From NCBI GenBank assembly GCA_040389965.1, contig JAZJZF010000028.1, forward strand, positions 1 through 64,000: a stretch of DNA of 64,000 bases. Direction: 5' to 3'. The DNA comes from UBA4416 sp040389965. GTDB lineage: Bacteria > Bacteroidota > Bacteroidia > B-17B0 > Aurantibacillaceae. This document shows positions 51,950 through 62,240 of this stretch, piece after piece. Each line of letters opens with the position of its first letter. The stretch's first letter is position 1. The notes under the pieces are model-generated. The model saw nothing but the letters and a program-made list of their open reading frames with translations, did not search any database and was not told the DNA's origin. A program made the position numbers and the translations under genes.

Positions 51950-54900
51950 TTACTGCCTTATTACTTTAATGGATTTTGTTTTGCTACCCTGTGTTATAAC
52001 AATGTTATACAAACCATTGCTATAATCAGAACCAATATTAAGTTCATTAACTCCGGTTGGCATTACAGCATGCTGTTCGATCAGTTTACCGGTTGCATCA
52101 TACACCCTTATGCTAACCGATTCATTTACCTTATAGCTTAACAGATTTATATTAAACTGTCCGTTAAACGGATTTGGGTAAGCCATTGCATCAAATGCAG
52201 TTTCTTCCTGTGCATTGAGGTTTGCAATAGCTATACGTGATGCCATTGTATTTACATTTTGTGTTAACACAATAGCCGAAGCAGGAGTAGTTACTGTACA
52301 AGCAGATCCGTATGGTCCCCAGGCACCATTAAAGTAAACGCGTACTTGCACAGAATATGCTGTGCTATTGGCAAGCCCCGTAAATTGCCCTAAATTAAAG
52401 TTATTGTTTGTTTTTACATAAGACTGACTGTAGCCCAGACCAACATTTTCTAATTTGTATTCGTATTGAGTTGCACCGGTTACAGCAACAGCAAATAAAA
52501 TTTGAGGATAAGTACTTACAGTTATACCACAGCTTGTTGGTTGCAATGAAGTGGTTGGAGATGTAGCAGGCGTTGTAACATTACAAACATTTCCAAAACT
52601 ACCCCAGGTATTGTTCATATATACCCTTACAGATACCGCGTACGTTGTATTATTAACCAGGTTAGGAAATTGCGTTAAGTTAAAATTGTTATTGGTTTTA
52701 ACATAGGTTTGCGAGTAACCTAAACCGGCATTTTCTAATTTATACTCGTACTGTGTAGCTCCTGTTATTGCCTCGGCAAAAATGATTTGCGGGTAAGTAG
52801 CTGCTGTAATACCACAGCTTGATGGTTGCAATGATGTTGTAGAAACGCCTGAAGGTGTAGTTACGTTACATACTGTACCGAAATTACCCCAGGTATTATT
52901 TACATAAACCCTGGCAGATACTGAATAGGTTGTAGCATTTGCAAGGCCTGTAAATTGTGTCAGGTTAAAATTGTTATTGGTTTTAACATAGGTTTGTGTA
53001 TAGCTCAATGCTGCGTTTGTTAACTTGTACTCATACTGTGTAGCACCGGTTACAGCCTCTGCATATATAATCTGCGGATAAGATGTAGTTGTAATGCCAC
53101 AGCTTGCCGGTTGCAATGAAGTTGTTGGAATAGTTAATGGAGCTGTTACACTACATACAGGGCCAAAATTACCCCAGGTATTATTTAAATAAACTCTTAC
53201 AGATACCGAATACGTTGCGCCATTGGTTAAGCCGGTAAATTGCGTTAAGTTAAAGTTGTTGTTTGTTTTAACATACGTTTGGTTATAGCTCAATGCCGTA
53301 TTTTTTAATTTGTACTCATACTGTGTAGCACCGGTTACAGCCTCTGCATATATAATCTGCGGATNNNNNNNNNNNNNNNNNNNNNNNNNNNNNNNNNNNN
53401 NNNNNNNNNNNNNNNNNNNNNNNNNNNNNNNNNNNNNNNNNNNNNNNNNNNNNNNNNNNNNNNNAAGACGAAACGGTAATGCCACAGCTTGCCGGCTGTA
53501 ACGATGTGGTAGGGATTGTTATTGGAGTTGTAACATTACATACCGGCCCATAAATATCCCATGCACCAAAAATAAAGACGCGAACAGAAACCGAATACGT
53601 TGTTCCTCCAACTAAACCTGTGAACTGCGTTAAATTAAAATTGCTGTTTGTTTTAACATAGCTTTGAGAGTAGCTTGCTGCTGTATTTTCTAATTTATAT
53701 TCATATTGCGTAGCACCGCTTACATTATCAGCATAAATAATCTGCGGATAACTTGTTGCTGTAAAACCACAATAACCTGCTGATAGTTGTGTTGTTTCTG
53801 CTGTTGGTGAAGTAATCGTACAAGGGCTTCCGTATGGGCTCCATGTAACACCATCCGTAGACCAGGCCACAGTTACTGTATAAGTTGTGTTATAGCTGAT
53901 TCCCGGAATAGTATACAATGTTAAATAAGGGTAGCCCGAATTGTTGGTGAATACCTGATTAAATGATGTTACTGCGTTTACCAATTGAAATCTGTATTGT
54001 GTAGCCGTTAATACAGAATCCGCACCAATAAATTCGCCAAAGCTGTATGCTGTATAACCGCAGTACGTTGTGCGCAATTGTGTAGTAATAATAGATACAT
54101 AAGGTACTAACTCGCCTGTAGCTGATAAAGTGGCATCATAAGTTGTAGTTCCGTCAAAGAATTTAATTTGTGCTAACTGACCTGCTGTAAGGTCTGAAGC
54201 GCCGGTTCCTACAAAAATGTTACCTGCTGTACCCGAAGAACCTGTTGCACTTGAGTAAACTCCCTGCCAACCTGTAATAACCAACGTTTTACCTGCTGTC
54301 CAGCTTACACCACTGCTTGCTGCAAAGTTGATTGTATGTGTAGCAGACGCATTTAATGTAATAGTAGAATTATCGGTTACATTCAATGTAGATAAGTTTA
54401 ATACCGAAGAAGCTGAAATTCCTGATGTTCCTAATACACCGCCATTTAATGCTATTGGACAAGAAGGCAGGTTAAGTGTAGGAGAGGCAGGATTAAATCG
54501 TAATTCGCCATTGGTAATGGTTAACCCACCGCTAAAGCTGTTACCATTACTGGTTAAGGTTAAAGCTGCGGCACCTTTTTTAACGATCGCTACATTTTTT
54601 GTAGCCCCATCTTTAATACCAAGACCAAATGTTTGGGCGGTAGTTTGATTAATGGTTAAGGTACTGTTTGATGTTGCACTATTATTCTTGATCACGGAAG
54701 CATTAACTACATTACTACTTAAATTTCCTATGCTCTGGTTAAATCCGTTCAAATCTAAAATTCCTCCGTTACCTGAACTGTATGACATGATAACATCTCC
54801 TGTTGTAGGCAACGCATTATTAGTGCCTAATACAACAACTCCTGTTAAGGCAGAATTAAATCTTGTTTCGCCTGAATAGGTATTGTTATTATTTAAAGTA

Positions 54901-57470
54901 ACAGTCCCGGCACCTCCGCTGGCTCCTGCTGAAAATTGCAGACCTGATGTACCGCTGATCACACCGTTCATTGTAATATCGAAGCCGCTCGTAGCGCCAA
55001 TACAGGTTGTGAGAGAAGAGTTGTTTGTGATGTTTCCGTTCACTACTGCTCCTGAGGCAGTAGCTACATATCCGCCATCTCCTGTCCCGGTAGCACTCAC
55101 AATATTAGTAGGCACATTTACCGAGCCATTAGCCACAGCAATGTTGATCCTTGCTGCTGCTGCAGTTCCTTGTTGGTTACCAAAAATAGTTACCGATGCA
55201 GTTCCTGTACCGCTAACTGATTCCAAAGCAATAACTCCGTTTGCAGTACTTCCTGCATTTGGTGCCAGCACCAACTCGTTATTGGCTCCAAGGGTCATTG
55301 GTCCTGATAAACCATATTGTGTTGAAGATACCGTTTGAACAGTATAAGAAGTTGTGGCAAATGAATACGAAGTGGCTGTTCTTGTAGCATCTACAGTTAC
55401 AGCGCCTGCAGTTCCTGCAAAAATAGCCGGGTTACCATTTGCCCAGGTTGCCTGTGACCCACTTGCGCTTGGTTGTCTCCAGGCATTAGTTGTACTCCAT
55501 ATTCCGGTACCACCATTAGCAGGTAAAGCAGCTATGCTGCCGCCATTCCAGTAATAGCCCGGTTGTACAGGTGTACCATTGGCGTCAATAGCCGCGCTCC
55601 ATCTTGCTGCAGAACCCGAACCATCTACTGTAAAAACCCTGAAATAATAAGGTGTTCCGTTTGTTAAACCTGTTAATGTTACAGATGTTCCTGTTCCTTT
55701 ATACACTAAAAAATTTGTATTGTCGGATCCAACTAAAGTAGCTGTCAGATCATATACATCGTTTGCATTAGAATTTAATGTCCATACGGCATTAGCTGCT
55801 GTAAAATCAGCATCGCTTACCAGTCCGTCGAAACTTGCTTTACTTACGGCAGACTCTACTGCTAAACCTTTCCTGGCTATTATAATCACATTATTGTAAC
55901 AAGAAGTAGCGCTTGGGTTAGTCCATGATAATTGTAACTGACCTGATGACGGGCTTACCACTGTTGCAGAAACCGGTTGCGTGGTTGAAGAACCATTAAT
56001 AATGCTTGTACCTGAACTCCAGGTTGAACCACTATAAGAATAGGCTTTAAAGCTATAGTTTTGCCCGGCCGTTAAGCCTGAAGCAGCAAAGTTAGCTCCT
56101 GAGCCGCTGTACACTAATTTACCTCCAACTGCAGGGTAATTGGTAGCTGATGTATAATTGGCATTGGCACCTGTAAAAGAAGAACCTGCTCCGGTTGGAT
56201 CTGTAAAAGAACCGGTAGTATTGGCAAATACCAGTACACTACCTACTGCAGGAGCATTCATATCAATGTTTATTTTTACTTCTGATGCGCAGTTTACACT
56301 AAACGTAGTAGGATTGGTAGGTAATGCTGCAAATGTTTTGTCTGTTATTGCACCATAGCTATTACTTCCATTGTAATTTACCGTAGGTGTAAACACCACA
56401 TTTGTATTAGATGTAAAGCTTCCCGCCAATGTTGAACCTGCACTTGCCCCACTCGCTATATCAGCTGTAGCGTAGATATAACCGGTAGCCCCGGCAGCAA
56501 TGGTTTGTGTGAGGCTGCTCCAGGTAATGCTTTCGGTAGCTCCCGTTTTTGTAGAAGATTGAGATCCTAATAATGCATCACCAACAGGGACTAAAGTAGC
56601 ATCTGTTGAATAATATAATTTTAAACCACCTGCAGGAATATCTGCTGCAAGGTAAGTTCCCAACATATTTGCTGTTACTGAACTTAGCGTTGCTGTTCCT
56701 CCTGCAGCACTTAATGATGCCCAGTAAAACTGGTTGAGGGTGCTTCCCAAAGGCCAGTTAACAGCAGTTGGTGTATTTGGATCCTGTGCTGTGATTGCTA
56801 TGGTAGGGGTACTCACTGGTGCTGTAGCAGATATATTATCTATAGAAAAAGATGGTCTGTTTCCACCCCCACTTACGTCTCTCATTACCCACCTTAATTG
56901 TACTATGCTTTGATTATTACACGCAGAAGGAAGTGTTAAACTAATATTTAAACTATTTGATGCTGCTGTTCCAGTATTAATTGTAGAACTTGCATTATTA
57001 CTATAAGTACTTAAAGCTATATCTGTAAATGTTCCTGAAGTTCCAATTCGATACTGTAACCCTAGTTCATCTATTCTTCCTGCGCTAGTCTGGCCTTGTG
57101 TAGCTGCATCAAAACTAAATAGAATATTCGAAGAACTGCTTGTATTCAATACCAAGCAAATACCTTTTATAGCGTTTGCAGTAGACAAAATACCGATTTT
57201 TCCATTCATATCATATACACCTCCTGAAGTAACTGAATTACCTCCTGCTGCAAGTGCCTGATTTCCAGTAGGAGCAGCTGTAGTAAAAGATGTTCCTAAA
57301 GAACCTGTTACTGTCCAACCTTGAACACCAGCAGGATAAGTTGTTGTTGCACCTGTAAATGTGCTGAAATTCTGGCTATAAGGTAAGCTCTGGGGAGTTG
57401 GATTACTTTGTGCCCAGGCTGTAAACCCTGCTACAGTTGTTAAAATGGCAAGCGTAATTTTCTTAATCAT
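51950..57470 (-). CDS. Giant T9SS-exported surface protein with tandem repeats (interrupted by gap)
   Basis: A surface adhesin-like protein of at least 1800 residues. In order: signal peptide (to AWAQ), a lectin/Ig-rich region, a PATR (autotransporter-associated beta-strand) zone (NNNTYSGETRFNS, NGNSFSGGLTITNGEL) around residue 880-1010, then a string of 95-residue Fn3-like repeats, each opening TTSLQPASCGIT and containing YPQIIYAEAVTGATQYEYKL, and finally a type A sorting domain (YPNPFNGQFNINLL, VYDATGKLIEQ, YSNGLYNIVI). The N run at 53365-53464 interrupts the repeats. If the Ns are dropped the frame joins exactly, as ...GITVSS-Y-PQIIYAE, so a whole number of repeats (perhaps none) is missing. 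One Cys pair per repeat is conserved. Confidence 0.9.
52270..54095 (-). repeat. Tandem 285-bp Fn3-like repeats
   Basis: Four visible copies are closely alike (openings near TTSLQPxSCGIT), plus two diverged copies at the N-terminal end (TTQLSAGYCGFTA, TTQLRTTYCGYTA). Each is 95 codons with two cysteines about 77 residues apart. The array contains the 53365-53464 gap. Confidence 0.85.
53365..53464. other. Assembly gap (100 N) in the repeat array
   Basis: One hundred Ns is a standard unknown-size marker. The flanking bases join in frame with zero missing bases. Confidence 0.95.
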
Positions 57471-57677
57471 GTTTCAAAGTTTTATGTTGCTGTTATTCGG
57501 GGTGCGAAGTTACAAAGATTGTACCTAAGTCTTAATTTAACGTATTAAGTTAAAGTTACCATTTACCATCTAAGCCTTCTCATTCAAATGTAAGACAATA
57601 ATCTTTTCTGAATTGTTAATTTCCCCCAACCGTAAAAATCATAGATTAAACTTGTTTTTTTAGTGTCAAAATCAATT

Positions 57678-58751
57678 TTAAATAAACTGATCCTGAAATG
57701 CAGGATCCTTTTTTAAAGTATTTACGCTTGAAGGATAGTTTTCAATGAACCAAACCAAAAATGCGGTTACATCTATTTTCTGTTTTAACAAAAGATCTTT
57801 ATGAGCCAAGTGTTTCTGTTTCAGATCATCGTCCTTCAAAAGTTCTCTGATCTTATTTTCCAATCCAACAGCATTCCTAAAACTATAGAGTACCTGGTGT
57901 TTTACTTCATCTTCAAATACGCCAGCATTTAAAGAGTTTACAAAAACCGAAGGCGTTCCTAATAATGCCGCTTCTGTGGCCATCGTTCCACTTTCTCCAA
58001 TAAAGAAATCGGCTGTTGCCAAAACACTGTGAATTTTTTCAGGAGAGATCTTTATCTTATAAGGTTCAAACTCTTTACTTAATTCTCCTTCGGAAGAAAT
58101 AAGCACTTTGTAGTTTTTTTCGAGAAACAAACGGATCAGATTTTTTTTGATATCATCCGGAATACCCGATTGACCTATATCATGCGATGCACCCCAGGAG
58201 ATATAACGGAACAGCACAAATTTTTCGTTCTCCTTAATTCCAAGCTGATGTTTAATATTGTTTAGTGTAACAAAATACTTTTTATGAAGATACGAAAGTT
58301 CAATATACGACCTGAAACGTATCTGCTTGGGACCAAGGTCTTTATTAAATACGTCCGGTGTTAAAATAGTAGCCGTAAAAGGGGCAAAAGCCAGGATTCC
58401 AAGCTTAGCATGCTCTGTATCGGTAATCGCTATATGCGGCCTGCCTATCAGCTTTGAAACATGGGCAGCATAGGGCGATCCAAAAGACAGCAATACATCC
58501 GGTTTCCATTTAAGGGCTTGTTTTAAAATCAGTAAATCAGCTTTTAATGCATATAGGACTTTGCCCAGCAGGTTGCTTTTACCTTTTCCGCGTGAAACAT
58601 AAGGTATTTGGGCTACTTTCAGCAGTTCATGCGTAATTTCTTTATCACGTGCTACAACTAAAAAAGAATGTCCTTTTTCTTCTAAATTGTAAATCAGATT
58701 TTTAAAATAATGAACGTGGGCCGGATGGCCTATATCAATAAGTATTTTCAA
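57678..58751 (-). CDS. DUF354 glycosyltransferase-like protein
   Basis: A 357-residue protein of the DUF354 family, which folds like UDP-GlcNAc 2-epimerase and GT-B transferases. Opening MKILIDIGHPAHVHYFKNLI, then LSFGSPYAAHVSKLIGRPHI and ITDTEHAKLG are family marks; the C-terminal half has FIGESGTMATEAALLGTPSVFVNS, the phosphate-binding block of GT-B proteins. It closes the cluster of sugar genes at 58-64 kb, 20 bases after the amidotransferase. The substrate is not known. Confidence 0.85.
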   Translation of the reverse strand: MKILIDIGHPAHVHYFKNLIYNLEEKGHSFLVVARDKEITHELLKVAQIPYVSRGKGKSNLLGKVLYALKADLLILKQALKWKPDVLLSFGSPYAAHVSKLIGRPHIAITDTEHAKLGILAFAPFTATILTPDVFNKDLGPKQIRFRSYIELSYLHKKYFVTLNNIKHQLGIKENEKFVLFRYISWGASHDIGQSGIPDDIKKNLIRLFLEKNYKVLISSEGELSKEFEPYKIKISPEKIHSVLATADFFIGESGTMATEAALLGTPSVFVNSLNAGVFEDEVKHQVLYSFRNAVGLENKIRELLKDDDLKQKHLAHKDLLLKQKIDVTAFLVWFIENYPSSVNTLKKDPAFQDQFI

Positions 58752-58771
58752 AGCTTTTTAAAAAATAAATG

Positions 58772-59926
58772 TTATGTGTCTCTTCCTTCGGATTGGTAGA
58801 TGAAAAGAGGTTTGTTGGGCAAGAAATATTTTACCAGAGGATAAGTAATTTTTTTAAATCTTTTAATCATTGGAAAATACGACGGATAATCATAAAAAAA
58901 ACGATTCGGCGTCTTAAATACCGCTTGAAATTCTTCTTTCGAGAAATTAAGTTTTTTACACAGATACTCCATGTCTTTTTCTATCTCATTTTCCGAATAA
59001 GGCTTGTTTGCAAGTAGTAGCAACGCTTCTTCTCTGGTCATTTCGCCATTCAGAATAAGGGCTGAGTACGTGATCTTTCTTTTATCGATGCCAAATTTTT
59101 CGAACAACCAATAGGTTATTATAAATTTGGTAAACACATTTTCGTAATGGTGGCCGCCATAATCTTTCCAGTCATATACATCTTTAAGCAGTTTTTTTGC
59201 TTCACTTTTATTATACTGCATATAAAAAAACGGCCTCAGCAATTTAATTTTTTTAATATAGCTCAGGTATCCGAACTGGAAAACAGATAAAGAAGGGAAC
59301 GATTTAAGTTTCCGGCCGCTAAATCTTTTTGCAATATATTTTAATTGCTTTGCATCGCTATAAGTCCATTCCGTTGGCTGAAATCCTTCGGTTCTGAAAT
59401 CGTGCCCGATCAATACATATTTCATACCATAGGCATGGGCTTTTTTGAGCAATATGGCTTTTATGGCAATATCCGTAGGAGAATCCGCCCAGGGCAAGCC
59501 GGCTTTGAGATAGGCTTTTAATACATCTTTTACTTCATCGTAGTTTATAACGTAAGTTTCAAGATCAACGTTTAAGGCTTTCGTCATTTTTTCGATATTA
59601 CTTACCGAAATTTCTGATGCCCATCCATTGTCGAGATAAACGGCTAAAGGCTTTAAGCCATTTTCTTTTGCCACATGCAGAAGGTATGAGCTATCGGTAC
59701 CGCCGCTTAAACCAATAATACAATCGTATTTTTTGTTTGCGCCGGCCTGTTTAATTTTAGCAATATATTCTTCCCACACATTTTTGCCCCTAGCATCGTT
59801 TGGATAGTCTGCGGCTACTTTATGAAATATGGAAGCGTAATTAGAAATTCCGTTTCTATCAAAATGAATTCCCGGAATACTTTCATCCCAAACACCTTCC
59901 TTACATATCTTCCCTACAGTTGCCAT
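58772..59926 (-). CDS. N-acetyl sugar amidotransferase (WbpG/PseA-like)
   Basis: A 384-residue PP-loop ATPase that makes amidino or acetamidino sugars, using ammonia from a partner HisH-like or glutaminase subunit. The PP-loop SGGTDSSYLLH is intact at about residues 74-84, followed by YLDNGWASEIS and VLIGHDFRTEGFQPTEWTYSD typical of this family. The usual N-terminal zinc ribbon with paired cysteines is reduced to one Cys (C8 in KICKEGVWDESIPGIHFDRNG); the rest of the region keeps its form. It is the third of five packed genes on the minus strand, 6 bases after the glycosyltransferase. Confidence 0.87.
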   Translation of the reverse strand: MATVGKICKEGVWDESIPGIHFDRNGISNYASIFHKVAADYPNDARGKNVWEEYIAKIKQAGANKKYDCIIGLSGGTDSSYLLHVAKENGLKPLAVYLDNGWASEISVSNIEKMTKALNVDLETYVINYDEVKDVLKAYLKAGLPWADSPTDIAIKAILLKKAHAYGMKYVLIGHDFRTEGFQPTEWTYSDAKQLKYIAKRFSGRKLKSFPSLSVFQFGYLSYIKKIKLLRPFFYMQYNKSEAKKLLKDVYDWKDYGGHHYENVFTKFIITYWLFEKFGIDKRKITYSALILNGEMTREEALLLLANKPYSENEIEKDMEYLCKKLNFSKEEFQAVFKTPNRFFYDYPSYFPMIKRFKKITYPLVKYFLPNKPLFIYQSEGRDT

Positions 59927-59932
59927 TAATGT

Positions 59933-60874
59933 TTATTTACTTAATATACTTTTATATACGTTTACTATTTTTTCGGCCACACTTTGGGAATCGAGCTGTA
60001 TTTGTTCCAGTTTTTCCCTTCCGTTTGTATATTCCCTGGTTTTACTAAAAATTAATGCTTCCAGCATTTTTTCAGAAAAATCAACGACGTTTCCTTCTGC
60101 AATATAATTCCCATCTGTTCCGGCAAATAGCCATTCTACATCTCCTACATTTGTACTCACTACAGGTAAATTACAAGCCATGGCTTCTTTAACAACATTA
60201 GGCGATCCTTCATAATGAGAACTCAACACTAAAACATTTGCCGCATTTAAATAGTGAACTGTTTGGCAATGTGGAATATCATAAATAACCAGCAACTCCA
60301 TGTCTTCCTGTTTAATGTTATTAAACGCATTTTGCGCGAGGCTAAAATTCTTTTCGGGCCGGTTGGGGTTTGCTAAAAACAGAACATATTGCTTTATAGG
60401 ATCTAAATCCAGTTCCTTTCGTGCCGGGGCTTTTCCGTCTTGGTCAAATACCGAAAAGCTTACTCCATTAGGTATAACATATGTTTTACATTTGTAGCTG
60501 TTATTATTAATTGCCTGCGATTTCACAATGATTGCTTCCCAATAATTACTAAAAAAAATTATAAGCTTAAACAAAAAACCTTTCCTTTGAACATCACTCC
60601 CCATCAAAGAAGTGATAACAGGCTTACTTGTAAGTGTTAGCTTACTTAAAAAACCACAAAATGAATAGTGCCCATGAATTAAATCAGGATCGAACTGTTT
60701 TATTTTTTTTCTTAGCGGGATGATATTCTTCAAATATCCTACCATACCTTTTCCCTGTACATAGTAGAAATCTATTAATAGCGATCCATCATGTTTTATA
60801 AGGGATTCGGCCTGATTTTCTACAAGGTTAGATCCATTTTTCTTATTCCCACTTAATACAAACAATATTTTCAT
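59933..60874 (-). CDS. GT4-family glycosyltransferase
   Basis: A 313-residue GT-B glycosyltransferase for polysaccharide assembly. The N-terminal domain begins MKILFVLSGNKKNGSN and has LIHGHYSFCGFLSKL; the C-terminal domain has YVLFLANPNRPEKNFSLAQ, and the nucleotide-sugar loop SHYEGSPNVVKEAMACNLPVV with the EX7E-like pair, then GDVEWLF. It is shorter than usual by about 50 residues. It stands between the polymerase-like and amidotransferase genes with 6- and 15-base gaps, so it is in one operon. Confidence 0.9.
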   Translation of the reverse strand: MKILFVLSGNKKNGSNLVENQAESLIKHDGSLLIDFYYVQGKGMVGYLKNIIPLRKKIKQFDPDLIHGHYSFCGFLSKLTLTSKPVITSLMGSDVQRKGFLFKLIIFFSNYWEAIIVKSQAINNNSYKCKTYVIPNGVSFSVFDQDGKAPARKELDLDPIKQYVLFLANPNRPEKNFSLAQNAFNNIKQEDMELLVIYDIPHCQTVHYLNAANVLVLSSHYEGSPNVVKEAMACNLPVVSTNVGDVEWLFAGTDGNYIAEGNVVDFSEKMLEALIFSKTREYTNGREKLEQIQLDSQSVAEKIVNVYKSILSK

Positions 60875-60889
60875 AAACTACCTGTTCCG

Positions 60890-62230
60890 TTACCTGAAGT
60901 TCCAGTACGCGATGAGTACTAAAAAAACAAACATATATACATTAACTAATTTTTGTATTTCCCGTTTTTTCTTAGCCGGTAAAGCTTTTTCTCTGTTATA
61001 AAAGTCGATAAACCAAAAGGCCGTAATAAAAATAAAAGGAAAATGAGTTAAGGATTTCCGAAGCTCCAGTGATTCGAGAATATATGCCAGAGCAACCATC
61101 TCTATCAATACAAATATAATAACGGGATAAAGAAATTTATTGGAGACTTTGAAGCTGTAAATAACCCCCAGCCAGAAAACAATGGAAATAAATATTTTAA
61201 AAATTAAGCCCGACGAATAAAAACTTAATAAGGGCTTGGTTGGTAAAATGGTTGGAAGAGGCCCCAATGTGGAAGCTAGCACGTTAATAAAATAGGTGAA
61301 AGTTACACCGCCTTTTATCATTCCTTCTGATTCTTTGGATGCCAGCATCTCTTCTGAACTACCAAGCAGGAACCTGTCTGCAATAGAATTAATAAACGCA
61401 AATGATATAACTACCGAAACCATTAGTAGTATTATTAAAATAACAGAGCCTGCACTTGCTTTACGTGAAAATAAAATCCCAATGGCAATGGATGCAACTA
61501 CTATAAACATTAAAGCAGGTCTGAAAAAAAGAATGGATACGAGACAAAGAATTCCTAAAATAAGCGAGTATGGCTTTTTATTTTTATGAAAATTATAGTA
61601 ATGATAAAATGTGAGGACAATTAAGGCCACCAGTGTACTTTCTTTGAGGCCGGATGAATGAAACCACAATACATAAGAAGATATGGAATAGGTTAAAGCA
61701 CAAAGAAACGCGTTTTTATCAGACATAATATATTTACAGATTTTATAAATATGTACTGCAACCACGGTTCCTATTATGGCGTTATAAAAATTATAAGCAA
61801 ACTTTGATTCAACAAACCTGTAAATATTACTCAGTATAAATACAATTCCCAGATCTTCTGATTCGTGTCTGTGCAAATAATAATTAATGCCGTTTATAAG
61901 GCCCATATTTGACATCCGGGATGCCTCATAATCATACAGCAGAGCATCGGCTTCACTAAATACAAAGAAATTATTATTGTAATAATAGGAAATGACATTG
62001 TAAATAAAAATATGAAAAACAGAATATAAAAAAACAATAACCCCCAAATGCTTTGCCGTGAAAAAGAGTTCATCTTTTTTGCTGAGATAAAAGGCTACTG
62101 CGCAAAACATAAACAATGAAAAGTAATTAATCGCGAATATGATTTCGTTGTATCCCTTGATAACAGGGATAAAGAACAGATACAGCAAAGTGCCGTAAAT
62201 AAATGTCTTTTTTAATATTCCGTCAAACAT
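60890..62230 (-). CDS. Polytopic membrane protein, candidate polysaccharide polymerase
   Basis: A 446-residue membrane protein with about ten to twelve predicted helices and a long periplasmic loop in the first third (NVISYYYNNNFFVFSEADALLYDYEASRMSN in part). No sharp motif is visible. Position (next to GT and asnB genes in an exopolysaccharide operon) and shape fit a Wzy-like or EpsG-like polymerase. It starts 10 bases after the asnB stop. This is inference from context; a flippase is less likely because the loop pattern differs. Confidence 0.7.
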   Translation of the reverse strand: MFDGILKKTFIYGTLLYLFFIPVIKGYNEIIFAINYFSLFMFCAVAFYLSKKDELFFTAKHLGVIVFLYSVFHIFIYNVISYYYNNNFFVFSEADALLYDYEASRMSNMGLINGINYYLHRHESEDLGIVFILSNIYRFVESKFAYNFYNAIIGTVVAVHIYKICKYIMSDKNAFLCALTYSISSYVLWFHSSGLKESTLVALIVLTFYHYYNFHKNKKPYSLILGILCLVSILFFRPALMFIVVASIAIGILFSRKASAGSVILIILLMVSVVISFAFINSIADRFLLGSSEEMLASKESEGMIKGGVTFTYFINVLASTLGPLPTILPTKPLLSFYSSGLIFKIFISIVFWLGVIYSFKVSNKFLYPVIIFVLIEMVALAYILESLELRKSLTHFPFIFITAFWFIDFYNREKALPAKKKREIQKLVNVYMFVFLVLIAYWNFR

Positions 62231-62240
62231 CCCAGCCTGT

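Noticed and set aside
52270..54095. CRISPR-like repeat array
   Set aside because: Repeats are 285 bases, in frame and code for Fn3-like domains.
54328..55554. A series of open frames on the plus strand opposite the adhesin
   Set aside because: They have no start signals or recognisable domains and mirror the low-complexity Thr/Ser/Ala coding of the adhesin.
51950..57470. Two overlapping surface protein genes
   Set aside because: The two frames join exactly when the Ns are removed, and the repeats continue across.
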